From contig NZ_FOXH01000002.1 in NCBI RefSeq assembly GCF_900115665.1, positions 513,670 to 577,669 of the forward strand: 64,000 nucleotides of DNA, written 5' to 3'. Shown here one piece after another: positions 54,324-62,304 of this stretch (positions within the stretch are counted from its first letter, which is position 1; every line of letters starts with the position of its first letter). A model generated the notes under the pieces. The model had not been told where the DNA came from and did no database searches. It worked only from the letters and a program-made list of their open reading frames with translations. The position numbers and the translations under genes were made by a program. This DNA comes from Pseudarcicella hirudinis. Its GTDB lineage: Bacteria > Bacteroidota > Bacteroidia > Cytophagales > Spirosomataceae.

Positions 54324-55766
54324 TTATTCAAAATTTTCACGGAAAATTGGCATTGACATACAGTGAGAACCTCCTCTTGCTCTCGAAAGCTCAGCAGAAG
54401 GTAGCAGAATGAACGTATTCTGAATAGTTTCGGGAGAGCGCCTGCCTGCTTCAAAGTCCTGTAATAGATCAGCTACTTTAACAGCTTCAAAACCAGCTTC
54501 TTTGAATGCCTCAAGTGTTTTGTCATTTCTGTCGTACCCGATAACAACACCTTCTTTTATAGCGAGCAGATTACAGGAATCCGTCCATTGTTCTCTTGCT
54601 CCAAAAGGAAACTCATTGTTTCCGGAGTAGATAAACTGAACTTCTAAAGGAGAGCAATTTAAATCATAAACAGAGATTTCTGTTAAAAGTTCTTCCAGAC
54701 TTTCTATTACCCTTGGTTCATTTTCCTGGCCTCTTCTGAATTGAACAAGATGGACTTTTTCAGATTTTTTGGATTTTAACAAACCGGATCTGATCAGTAC
54801 CTCATCTTCCGATTCGCTGTGAGGTTTGGCCAAAGTGCCCAGAATTACCCACATATTTCTCTTCACTTGTGTGAAAACAGTATCTATGTGCATATAATCC
54901 CGTTTTTTCGGAATTTTTATCAAAGTGATTTTGTCTAACACTTTTTTCTCAAAAAGCACTTTTATTACCTGTTTGGCAGCGTATATTGAAGTTCGTTCTG
55001 AAATCCCTATTAATAAATGATTTTTAGCGACCATCATTACATCTCCGCCTTCCAGGGTTGACTGATTTGACTCAGCTTCTTCTTCCGGGAGGAGAAAAAG
55101 GGTCTCATTATCAGGTATTTCTATAAGATTTTTCCTGATTTCGGCAAACATCGGATGGTTATAGAAAATGTATTGGGAAAGCAGGGCCTCACGGGTTCGG
55201 GCCAGCTTGGCTGGCTTATTTAAGAGGAGATGGTTATTAATCGTAATACCGATATCTCTGGTAAAAATAAAGTTCGGAATAGGAGGGAACAGCATTTCGT
55301 TACCAGGTGTTGTTCCTGAAATTAACGTTTTGGCCAGCTCGTTGGGGCTGAGTGACAAAAGCTCATCATGCGTTGTGTACCATTCATGTTCGATGGCACA
55401 GATTGCAGCAATCAATTTCATTTTTGTCAGATTGTCTTCCAGAATATCAGCCAGTAATTTCTGTAATTCAATAACTTTTTCGGAATTAAAGTAATCAGGA
55501 TGATCCGGTTTGTAGAAATTTCTTGACTCGTCACCGTCTATCTCATTTAGTTTTCCTTTAATTTTCTCTGTATCAAGAAAATATAATAAAGTTTTAACAT
55601 AGTAATCATACTCATGACGGCGCATTGTATCCAAATGAACAATATCTTCGAAAAGCCAGTCCTGTGCTTTCGACGGCACTACTTTTCCCAATCCGCTATC
55701 CGGACTATGAATTAATAATCGCTTAAGTGTACCTACTTCTGAGGAAACATTGATTGAATTCTCCAT
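54324..55766 (-). CDS. Arginine deiminase family protein
   Basis: 480 residues, longer than classical ArcA (about 410) by an N-terminal region. Catalytic parts of the guanidino-modifying family: NFIFTRDIG, the EGGD motif in STLEGGDVMMVA, HIDTVFTQV with the His, and the nucleophile Cys469 in ARGGSHCMSMPIFRE. Likely converts arginine to citrulline and ammonia. No ArcB, ArcC or ArcD is nearby, so it would not be part of the ATP-yielding pathway; pairing with CtlX points to arginine or citrulline breakdown instead. Confidence 0.87.
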   Translation of the reverse strand: MENSINVSSEVGTLKRLLIHSPDSGLGKVVPSKAQDWLFEDIVHLDTMRRHEYDYYVKTLLYFLDTEKIKGKLNEIDGDESRNFYKPDHPDYFNSEKVIELQKLLADILEDNLTKMKLIAAICAIEHEWYTTHDELLSLSPNELAKTLISGTTPGNEMLFPPIPNFIFTRDIGITINNHLLLNKPAKLARTREALLSQYIFYNHPMFAEIRKNLIEIPDNETLFLLPEEEAESNQSTLEGGDVMMVAKNHLLIGISERTSIYAAKQVIKVLFEKKVLDKITLIKIPKKRDYMHIDTVFTQVKRNMWVILGTLAKPHSESEDEVLIRSGLLKSKKSEKVHLVQFRRGQENEPRVIESLEELLTEISVYDLNCSPLEVQFIYSGNNEFPFGAREQWTDSCNLLAIKEGVVIGYDRNDKTLEAFKEAGFEAVKVADLLQDFEAGRRSPETIQNTFILLPSAELSRARGGSHCMSMPIFRENFE

Positions 55767-55954
55767 AGTATTATTTTAATAGAAAAAATTGATTTTTCGC
55801 AATTACCGATTTTTTAGGAGTATTGTCAAGACCCTGAAAAGAAGTAGTTTTTCAATCTTGCCCTATTGCATTTAAACAGGGATTTTCAGGAAAAAAAATA
55901 ATATTGAATTAATTAAAATAACGAAATCGGCGGCCCGGAAAGAGACTTGAAAAA

Positions 55955-56000
55955 AAATAAAAAAAAAGTCAGTTTTTTTAAATCCAAAACTGACTTTTTA
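55955..56000. terminator. Terminator-like hairpin without an assigned gene
   Basis: Fourteen-pair stem AAAAAGTCAGTTTT (55963-55976) with AAAACTGACTTTTT (55986-55999). On the minus strand a run of nine U follows, on the plus strand five. It lies upstream of the arginine-deiminase gene, so it would end a transcript entering from the 56-57 kb region. Confidence 0.7.
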
Positions 56001-56190
56001 CGTAAGTATTATATAAGTTGTTAGCAAATACAGAAGGTTATTCTAAGCTAATAGTTCTAAAAACCGTATGAAAATTATTTTTCTTTTCTTTTTTCAAAAA
56101 AAATAGAATTTTAGCATGCTTTTTGTAATTTAAAAGTAGGCTTCAATACAATCAAAAAAACATTTTTTATACAGCATTTATTTACGTTTC

Positions 56191-56355
56191 TTAAGCAGAA
56201 GGCGAGTAGTTATCTGAATAGATAGTATTTTGTTTTGGTATCCTATTCATGTGCTCAATAAAATCTAATCTTTAGTAAAAAATTGGCAGTTATCTACTAA
56301 GATTAGAAGGATAAGTAATCGTACTACTATCCAGAACTACCCGCCTTTTGCTTAA
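56191..56355. other. 165-bp inverted-repeat element, candidate structured RNA or miniature transposable element
   Basis: The ends (56191-56211 and 56335-56355) pair over 21 positions with 19 Watson-Crick, one G-T and one mismatch (TTAAGCAGAAGGCG against CCGCCTTTTGCTTAA). Inner helices continue: CTG with CAG, GATAGTA (56221-56227) with TACTATC (56325-56331), an 11 by 11 internal loop, TATCCT (56239-56244) with AGGATA (56308-56313), and TCTAATCTT-T-AGTA (56264-56277) with TACTAAGATTAGA (56295-56307). No coding potential was seen. Nature unknown. Confidence 0.6.
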
Positions 56356-56851
56356 ATATCTTCTCCAATTTCCAGCCTTTTTTCCTGTAAAATTGTAATC
56401 AACATCAAGTTTAACGAACCAGACTTGAGAATTATTCCATGCTGATAAATTTAGCCGGGGAATAAAATACTTCTCAAAATTTAAACTTACTCTGATTTTT
56501 TTTCATTTTCAATTTTTAAATGAATTATTTTCGCATATATCTTAAAAATTCTCCATTTATACCCAATTGTTATTTTTTTTGTCACAATGTTGCATAAAAT
56601 TAGACATTTTACTAACTATATACTTCAATTCTCACTGAAATGTTTTGAAAATTGTATGAAATTTTTAAAATCAGGTTTTAAGCGGTGAATTAATATTTAT
56701 GATTTTTTACCTTGTCAGATTTAAGGATTTACGGTAAGGCAATTTTCTTTTTCAGAAAGTTCTGAATTCAAACGACTTCCTGATAATTTTGAGAAAACAA
56801 CAAAGAGAGGAATTAAGTCAATGGTTTAGATAATCTGTAAAATCTGAAAAG

Positions 56852-56880
56852 AAATCCCCAGGTTATTAACCTGGAGATTT
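56852..56880 (-). terminator. Possible terminator of the DUF11 surface-protein gene
   Basis: Arms AAATC-CCCAGGTT and AACCTGG-AGATTT; on the minus strand it is followed by a U-rich stretch. It is about 280 bases beyond the stop codon, so assignment is tentative. Confidence 0.45.
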
Positions 56881-57070
56881 GCATATATAGAGTTAGGGTT
56901 AACCTCGCTCACAAACTTCTTCCCAACCCATCCCCGTCCGCATTTTTAATTTTTTACATTCGCTTCAGTTTTCTGATATCTTTTCTGAAATGATATTTTT
57001 CTGAAGACTGGTTTTGCAGTGAATTTCTTTAGAGTTGTAAACTCCTGAATTTCTTTGTAGAGGTTTTTTT

Positions 57071-57114
57071 CAACCATAAAATAAAGTACGGTGATGCACT
57101 CTATTTTATGGTTG
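57071..57114. repeat. 44-base inverted repeat downstream of the surface-protein gene
   Basis: Perfect 13-base arms CAACCATAAAATA (57071-57083) and TATTTTATGGTTG (57102-57114). T7 precedes it on the plus strand, but no T run follows on either strand, so it does not look like a normal terminator. Confidence 0.55.
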
Positions 57115-57159
57115 ATGTTTATCAAATTCTGGTGTTAATCAAGGGGATGATCGATTGGT

Positions 57160-59460
57160 TTAATGAATTCTTGTAACTGTTATTGGAATACAAATATCCG
57201 GTTGACAGCTTGAACAGGTACTTGGCGGCGTAATTGAAACATTGTTCAGCGCACAACCATTGGCATCTACGATGTTGATGGTTTTAGCACCAGCTGCAAT
57301 ACTGTATGGACCAAAGGCCGAACTTACCGATCCATATGCGATCGGGCCACCTGTAACACTTCCCGTAATAGTATAAGTTGTACCACTGCCGCCACTTGGG
57401 TTCAAAGTGAAGGTGAATGTATCATCTCCAGGGTTTGAAGGCGTGCCGTTATCACTACAGATTGACACTGCACCTGCAAGAGAAGGAGCTGGGTTCGCTG
57501 TTACACCCACTGTATCAGTAACAGAACAACCTTCTGCGGTTACTTTTGTTACAGTGTAAATCGTATTAAATGATGGCGTTACGCTGATAGAAGACGTTGT
57601 TTCGCCGGTACTCCAGAGATAAGTCACACCGCCTGAAGCTGTCAGCGTAGCAGGTGTTCCCGCACAGACACTAACATTAGTACGAACAGGAGCAGGAGGA
57701 GTATTCATTTCAACAATCACCGGACAACAGTTTCCTGAAGGACAGCTTGATGCACTGCTTGCACTAACGGTATAAGAACCGGCAGCTTTAACGGTATAAG
57801 TAGAGTCAGTAGCACCAGGAATAAGAACACCATTATTGTACCAGAAGAATGAGGTATATCCTGTAGGAGCATGCAGTTTTAATGAATCTCCCGGACAAAG
57901 TTTTTCAGGTACACTCACACAGGCAGAAGCTGTATTGATTGCTCCCAGGTTTGTCTCATTACTTGCGTTAACAGTAGCAGAGTTAAATAATACCCCGGTA
58001 GAGGCAGCTTTTGCGACGATAGTCAAAGTCAGAGAAGAGGTTACTCCACCCGTTAACGCACTACCAATATTCCAGATACCGGTTGTTTCATCATAGAAAG
58101 TTCCGGTTGGAACAGTTTTGCTGACAAATGTCAGGCCGGCAGGAAGTAAGTCTTTGATTTTCAATCCTGTAGGGGCTACGGTTGAATTGTTTTGTACTTT
58201 AACAGCGAATGTTACATTGGTATTTAATGCAACAGCACCTGAAGAAGGAGTAGCAGTTTTCGAAACAGAAATATTGATTTGGTTATTATCACAGCTGTTA
58301 GGAATACCATCTCCGTCCGCATCTAACAAATCATTACCGCCAGGACATTTATCCAGACAATCAGCAATTCCGTCGTTGTCTGCATCTGTTTCGATATATG
58401 CGTAATAAATGTTGAGGTTTGAGGCAACGCCTGCAAGGCTGCTAGAAGTTATTCTCACACCATAGAAAGGTTGTGTTGTTTTAAATCCGAGACGGTATTT
58501 TGTAGTAGAACCCGGTAATAATCCTACCCCTAAAAGGCTGGAAGAACTGACATTTTCGACTACCCCGCCGCTGGAATTAAGCGTCTGAATACTTAACCCT
58601 CCCAGTAAGGTCAGATTGAGTAAACCACTTCCGCTTTCTATTACGAAACCTGCTTCAGTTCCTGCTGCAATCTGAGTTGAACTGTTAAGAACCTGCATAT
58701 AACCGCTACAACCTAAACCTAAAAGAAGGCTGATGTTCGCATTGTCAGTTAAGCTTGCATTGACAAGGTTAGCTTCATTAGAGGCAGTACTTCCTACGCA
58801 AAGAAGACCTGAAGGACTTAATTTAGAAGCTGTATAACCGGTAGTTAGCGGACTGGCACAGTCTTGTGCGCATGAAGAAGGGCCTTCAAAGGCATAATAT
58901 ACACGAATGCTTGACAGAGCACCTAATGTAGACGCTGCATAAAGCTGAACCTCATCGAAATCCTTACCGGCAGTAGTAGTAAAGCTTAAAATAGCTTTTC
59001 CGTTACTTCCTCCTAACAGGCCTGCCGCAAGAACCGGAGAGCCACTGGTTGAGGAGGTTTCCTGAAGAACGCCATTTCTATACGTTCTAATTTGGAGACT
59101 TCCTAGGACTGAAGCGTTTAATAAACCACCCTGCGGGCTGATTACAAAACCGACCTGATTACCACCCGGATAATACTGATTTGGATCTTTAACCGAAATT
59201 GCTGATCCACCACCTAGCAGGGAAATACCGGTAGTTAAAGTAGAGTAGTTCGACAAGTCACCATCAACGGTGTTGGCACCATCAGCTGTAGTACAGCCTA
59301 CGCAAAGTCCGGTATTTGATCCGTTAATGAAAACGCCTGTCCCAACGATCGGATCCATACAGATCTTATTGTCCTCAAGTGTTTGAGTCTGGGCTAGAAT
59401 TGATGAGATACTACAGAAGAAAAAGAGTAGTACGTAAAGTGAGTTAGTAATTTTTTTCAT
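57160..59460 (-). CDS. Large cell-surface protein with DUF11, TSP3 and Ig-like domains
   Basis: About 766 residues; ATG at 59460 preferred, 59466 possible. Signal peptide to about residue 25. Two related N-terminal domains (about 40-195 and 205-355, each with Gly/Ser-rich LLGG stretches), thrombospondin type 3 calcium-binding repeats DADNDGIADCLDKCPGGNDLLDADGDGIPNSCD split over 358-390, a DUF11 domain (about 395-510), then Ig/PKD-like modules with paired cysteines (515-750). It ends CQPDICIPITVTRIH without the usual T9SS or gliding C-terminal domain. Surface adhesin or matrix protein is likely. No frameshift continuation was found after the stop. Confidence 0.85.
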   Translation of the reverse strand: MKKITNSLYVLLFFFCSISSILAQTQTLEDNKICMDPIVGTGVFINGSNTGLCVGCTTADGANTVDGDLSNYSTLTTGISLLGGGSAISVKDPNQYYPGGNQVGFVISPQGGLLNASVLGSLQIRTYRNGVLQETSSTSGSPVLAAGLLGGSNGKAILSFTTTAGKDFDEVQLYAASTLGALSSIRVYYAFEGPSSCAQDCASPLTTGYTASKLSPSGLLCVGSTASNEANLVNASLTDNANISLLLGLGCSGYMQVLNSSTQIAAGTEAGFVIESGSGLLNLTLLGGLSIQTLNSSGGVVENVSSSSLLGVGLLPGSTTKYRLGFKTTQPFYGVRITSSSLAGVASNLNIYYAYIETDADNDGIADCLDKCPGGNDLLDADGDGIPNSCDNNQINISVSKTATPSSGAVALNTNVTFAVKVQNNSTVAPTGLKIKDLLPAGLTFVSKTVPTGTFYDETTGIWNIGSALTGGVTSSLTLTIVAKAASTGVLFNSATVNASNETNLGAINTASACVSVPEKLCPGDSLKLHAPTGYTSFFWYNNGVLIPGATDSTYTVKAAGSYTVSASSASSCPSGNCCPVIVEMNTPPAPVRTNVSVCAGTPATLTASGGVTYLWSTGETTSSISVTPSFNTIYTVTKVTAEGCSVTDTVGVTANPAPSLAGAVSICSDNGTPSNPGDDTFTFTLNPSGGSGTTYTITGSVTGGPIAYGSVSSAFGPYSIAAGAKTINIVDANGCALNNVSITPPSTCSSCQPDICIPITVTRIH

Positions 59461-59466
59461 GAGCAT

Positions 59467-60034
59467 TATGATTTTTAGTTAAATACTAATTTTCATTGCC
59501 CATTAATCCTTATCTAAATTTTTAATTTTTAAGAAAAAAATCAGGATTAATTGGCGGAATTAATCGGTCTCTTTTTCATATGCTCGATGAAGATTTATCA
59601 AGAATTGTGCCAGTTGTTTGTTTTGTAAAAAAATATTTTAAAAAAAGAATTTACCAAATAAGCGACAGGATTTGAAGGCTGAATTTTTAAAATTCCCGGT
59701 AAGGGCAGATAAATAGGAAGATGAAAGGACCGATCAACAGCGGAATGCGGATAAGGTACTGATTCGCTGAAATAACGGTGAATTTTCGTAAATTTGTTAA
59801 ATTAAAATCAGGGAAATTGCTTCTTTTCTGAAATCTTTAATAAAAAAATGATGTTTCTCATTAAATAGGAATTAAGAAAGCCTATTTGCAAAGCCTTGTC
59901 CCTCAGTTATTAAGGAGAGGAACAAAAACTTTTTTCATTTGTTTAGAGTTGTTCTAAATAAAATGTAGTATTTAAAAAATACAATATTTAATTTTGCATA
60001 AATTTCAAGGAAGAGTTGAAAATAAAACTATACA
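59467..60034. other. Gene-free region upstream of sufC
   Basis: 568 bases between the divergent surface-protein and sufC genes. Contains one half of the GGAATGCGG repeat at about 59741-59751, an operator-like inverted repeat at 59942-59958 and a promoter element at 59989-59996. No sufB is present. Confidence 0.6.
59942..59996 (+). promoter_or_regulatory. sufC promoter element with upstream inverted repeat
   Basis: TTTAGA (59942-59947) and TCTAAA (59953-59958) form a palindrome around GTTGT with further symmetry outside (ATTTG against TAAAAT). TAATTTTG at 59989-59996 is a full TAnnTTTG match, giving a leader of about 32 bases. Iron or Fe-S control is inference from the operon content. Confidence 0.5.
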
Positions 60035-60796
60035 ATGCTTAAAATAAATAACTTACAGGCAAGAATCGGAGAAAAAGAGATTCTGAAAGGAATTAACTTA
60101 GAAGTTAAGGCTGGAGAGGTACATGCAATTATGGGACCGAACGGCTCAGGAAAAAGTACCTTAGCATCAGTTTTAGCTGGTCGTGAAGATTATGAAGTAA
60201 CCGGAGGTTCAGTAGAATTTTTCGGAAAAGACTTATTAGATCTTGCTGCAGAAGAGCGTGCTGCCGAAGGAATTTTCTTAGCTTTCCAATATCCAATTGA
60301 AATCCCTGGGGTTTCTACTACAAACTTTTTGAAAACTGCTGTAAATGAGATCCGTAAATACCGTGGAGAAGAACCAATGGATGCAGTTCAGTTTCTGAAG
60401 ATGTTTAAGCAGAAAATGTCTTATGTAAATATTGACCAGTCTTTGTTAAACCGTTCATTAAACGAAGGTTTCTCAGGTGGTGAGAAAAAGAGAAATGAAA
60501 TATTCCAGATGGCTGTTCTTGCTCCGAAATTAGCTATTCTGGATGAGACAGATTCAGGACTTGATATTGATGCTTTACGTATCGTAGCAGAGGGTGTTAA
60601 TAAATTGAAATCTCCTGATAATGCTACAATCGTAGTTACGCACTATCAACGTTTGCTGGATTATATCGTGCCTGATTTTGTTCATGTTTTATATAAAGGC
60701 CGTATTGTTAAATCCGGAACCAAAGAACTTGCTTTCGAACTGGAAGAAAAAGGCTATGACTGGATTAAAGAAGAGTTGGGAGAGGCGGTAGAGTAA
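60035..60796 (+). CDS. sufC: Fe-S cluster assembly ATPase SufC
   Basis: 253-residue ABC ATPase of the SufBCD scaffold. Walker A GPNGSGKST (34-42), ABC signature FSGGEKKRNE, Walker B LAILDETDSGLD, and H-loop VVTHYQRLLDYI with the SufC-specific continuation. Works in the cytoplasm with SufB and SufD to build clusters. First gene of the local suf run; the expected upstream sufB is absent. Codon use suggests good expression. Confidence 0.97.
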   Translation: MLKINNLQARIGEKEILKGINLEVKAGEVHAIMGPNGSGKSTLASVLAGREDYEVTGGSVEFFGKDLLDLAAEERAAEGIFLAFQYPIEIPGVSTTNFLKTAVNEIRKYRGEEPMDAVQFLKMFKQKMSYVNIDQSLLNRSLNEGFSGGEKKRNEIFQMAVLAPKLAILDETDSGLDIDALRIVAEGVNKLKSPDNATIVVTHYQRLLDYIVPDFVHVLYKGRIVKSGTKELAFELEEKGYDWIKEELGEAVE

Positions 60797-60869
60797 TTTC
60801 GATGATTGATTCCTGTTTTTTAGAAATGAGAACAGGCTATTCAAATCAAACATAAAACATCGGTTAAAA

Positions 60870-62204
60870 ATGAATTTTGAAAATAAAGATCTGGGTGCAT
60901 CCAGTTTAAAGGCTCAGTTAATTGCCGACTTTCAGATTGCTGAAAGCCGTATGAATGGTGAGGCCAAAACGGCTATTCATCAGGTACGTCAGGAGGCATT
61001 GAAGGCTTTTGATCAATTGGGTTTCCCGACTACCAAACATGAAGAATGGAAATATTCCAATGTAAAATCTCTGGTTAATGAGTCGTATGAATTTAATGCA
61101 GGTTCGGCAATTACTTTGGGAGATTTGGAACAATTGGCTATTCCGAATTTAGAAGGCAATATTTTATACTTTATCAACGGTATCTATAATGCTGAGTTAT
61201 CGAATATTGTAAGTTCTTCTTCAGAATTACAGATATTGACGTTTGCAGATGCTGTCAAACAGAAATCAGAACTTGTTGAGAAATATTTTGCCAAACACTC
61301 TGATTTTCAGAATAATGCATTTACTGCTTTAAATACAGCTTTTGCCCAGAATGGTGTTTTTGTATATGTTCCGGAAAATAAGTTAGTTGAAACGCCGGTA
61401 ATTCTGCGCTTTATTACTGATACCAGAACGGCCAATACAGCTTCTCAGCCCCGTAACCTTGTTGTCGTTGGAAAACGTTCGCAGGTAAAAATTGCTGAAG
61501 CTTTCAGATCTTTCGGAGAAAATGTAGCATTTACGAATTCAGTAACAGAAATTATTGTTGATGAAGACGCTAATGTAGATTATTATAAAGTACAGAATGA
61601 AACCGATAAGTCGTTTCATATCGGAACAACAACTGTATATCAGTCAAACCGTTCTGTATTCAGCGCCAATACGGTAACAGCGAACGGAGGATTTGTCCGC
61701 AATAACCTGAATATCAAATCTGACGGAGAAAACTGCGAGTCTAATATGTTTGGTTTGTATATTCCAAACGGAAGACAGCATGTTGATAATCACACTTCTG
61801 TAGATCATATTCGTCCTAATTCGGTTTCAAACGAATTATACAAAGGTATTTTAAAGGATAAATCAACAGGAGTATTTAATGGAAAGATTTTTGTAAGACA
61901 GGCAGCGCAAAAAACAAATGCCTTCCAGTCCTGTAAAAATGTATTGGCTTCAGACGAGGCTTCCATGAATACCAAGCCTCAGTTGGAAATCTGGGCAGAT
62001 GACGTGAAATGTTCTCACGGAACAACTACCGGCCAGTTGAACAATGATGCTTTGTTCTATATGCAGTCGCGCGGGATTTCTAAAGATTCTGCAAAATCAT
62101 TGCTGATGCTGGCTTTTGCCCAGGAAGTAATTGATAAAATGCAGATTCCTGCCATTAAAGAGTATCTGGAAGGTTTGATTATTGAAAAAATTCATAATTC
62201 CTAA
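60870..62204 (+). CDS. sufD: Fe-S cluster assembly protein SufD
   Basis: 444-residue beta-helix partner of SufB and SufC. Signatures: HEEWKYSNVKSL near the N terminus, NGGFVRNNLNIKSDGENCESNMFGLY and VDHIRPNSVSNELYKGILKDKSTGVFNGKIFVRQAAQKTNAFQ in the central helix (in parts), DDVKCSHGTTTGQLNNDALFYMQSRGI near the C terminus with the conserved Cys and His. Follows sufC by 73 bases. Confidence 0.96.
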   Translation: MNFENKDLGASSLKAQLIADFQIAESRMNGEAKTAIHQVRQEALKAFDQLGFPTTKHEEWKYSNVKSLVNESYEFNAGSAITLGDLEQLAIPNLEGNILYFINGIYNAELSNIVSSSSELQILTFADAVKQKSELVEKYFAKHSDFQNNAFTALNTAFAQNGVFVYVPENKLVETPVILRFITDTRTANTASQPRNLVVVGKRSQVKIAEAFRSFGENVAFTNSVTEIIVDEDANVDYYKVQNETDKSFHIGTTTVYQSNRSVFSANTVTANGGFVRNNLNIKSDGENCESNMFGLYIPNGRQHVDNHTSVDHIRPNSVSNELYKGILKDKSTGVFNGKIFVRQAAQKTNAFQSCKNVLASDEASMNTKPQLEIWADDVKCSHGTTTGQLNNDALFYMQSRGISKDSAKSLLMLAFAQEVIDKMQIPAIKEYLEGLIIEKIHNS

Positions 62205-62243
62205 GGTAAGAGGGTTTTAGCCATTACCAAATTGAAAGTATTT

Positions 62244-62293
62244 AAGCAAATGTCTGTTGATGTATATTGAAGAGGAGAGAAAGACATTTGCTT
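62244..62293 (+). repeat. Perfect intercistronic inverted repeat between sufD and sufS
   Basis: Arms AAGCAAATGTCT (62244-62255) and AGACATTTGCTT (62282-62293) pair over 12 bases without error, with a 26-base loop that carries GAGGAGAG. It ends 11 bases before the sufS ATG. No T run follows directly, so attenuation, processing or mRNA protection are possible. Confidence 0.7.
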
Positions 62294-62304
62294 ATTCTTA
62301 AAGT

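Larger units (their letters stand above)
55767..57159. other. 1.4-kb gene-free AT-rich region
   Basis: No convincing gene. It contains a terminator-like hairpin (55963-55999), the 165-bp inverted-repeat element (56191-56355), a hairpin at 56852-56880 and an inverted repeat at 57071-57114. The rest is AT-rich without recognisable coding remnants. Confidence 0.6.

Noticed and set aside
54324-55766. Arginine deiminase pathway operon
   Set aside because: No ornithine carbamoyltransferase, carbamate kinase or antiporter genes are adjacent.
55767-57159. Degraded gene or insertion sequence in the large gap
   Set aside because: No transposase-like or other coding remnant could be read in any frame.
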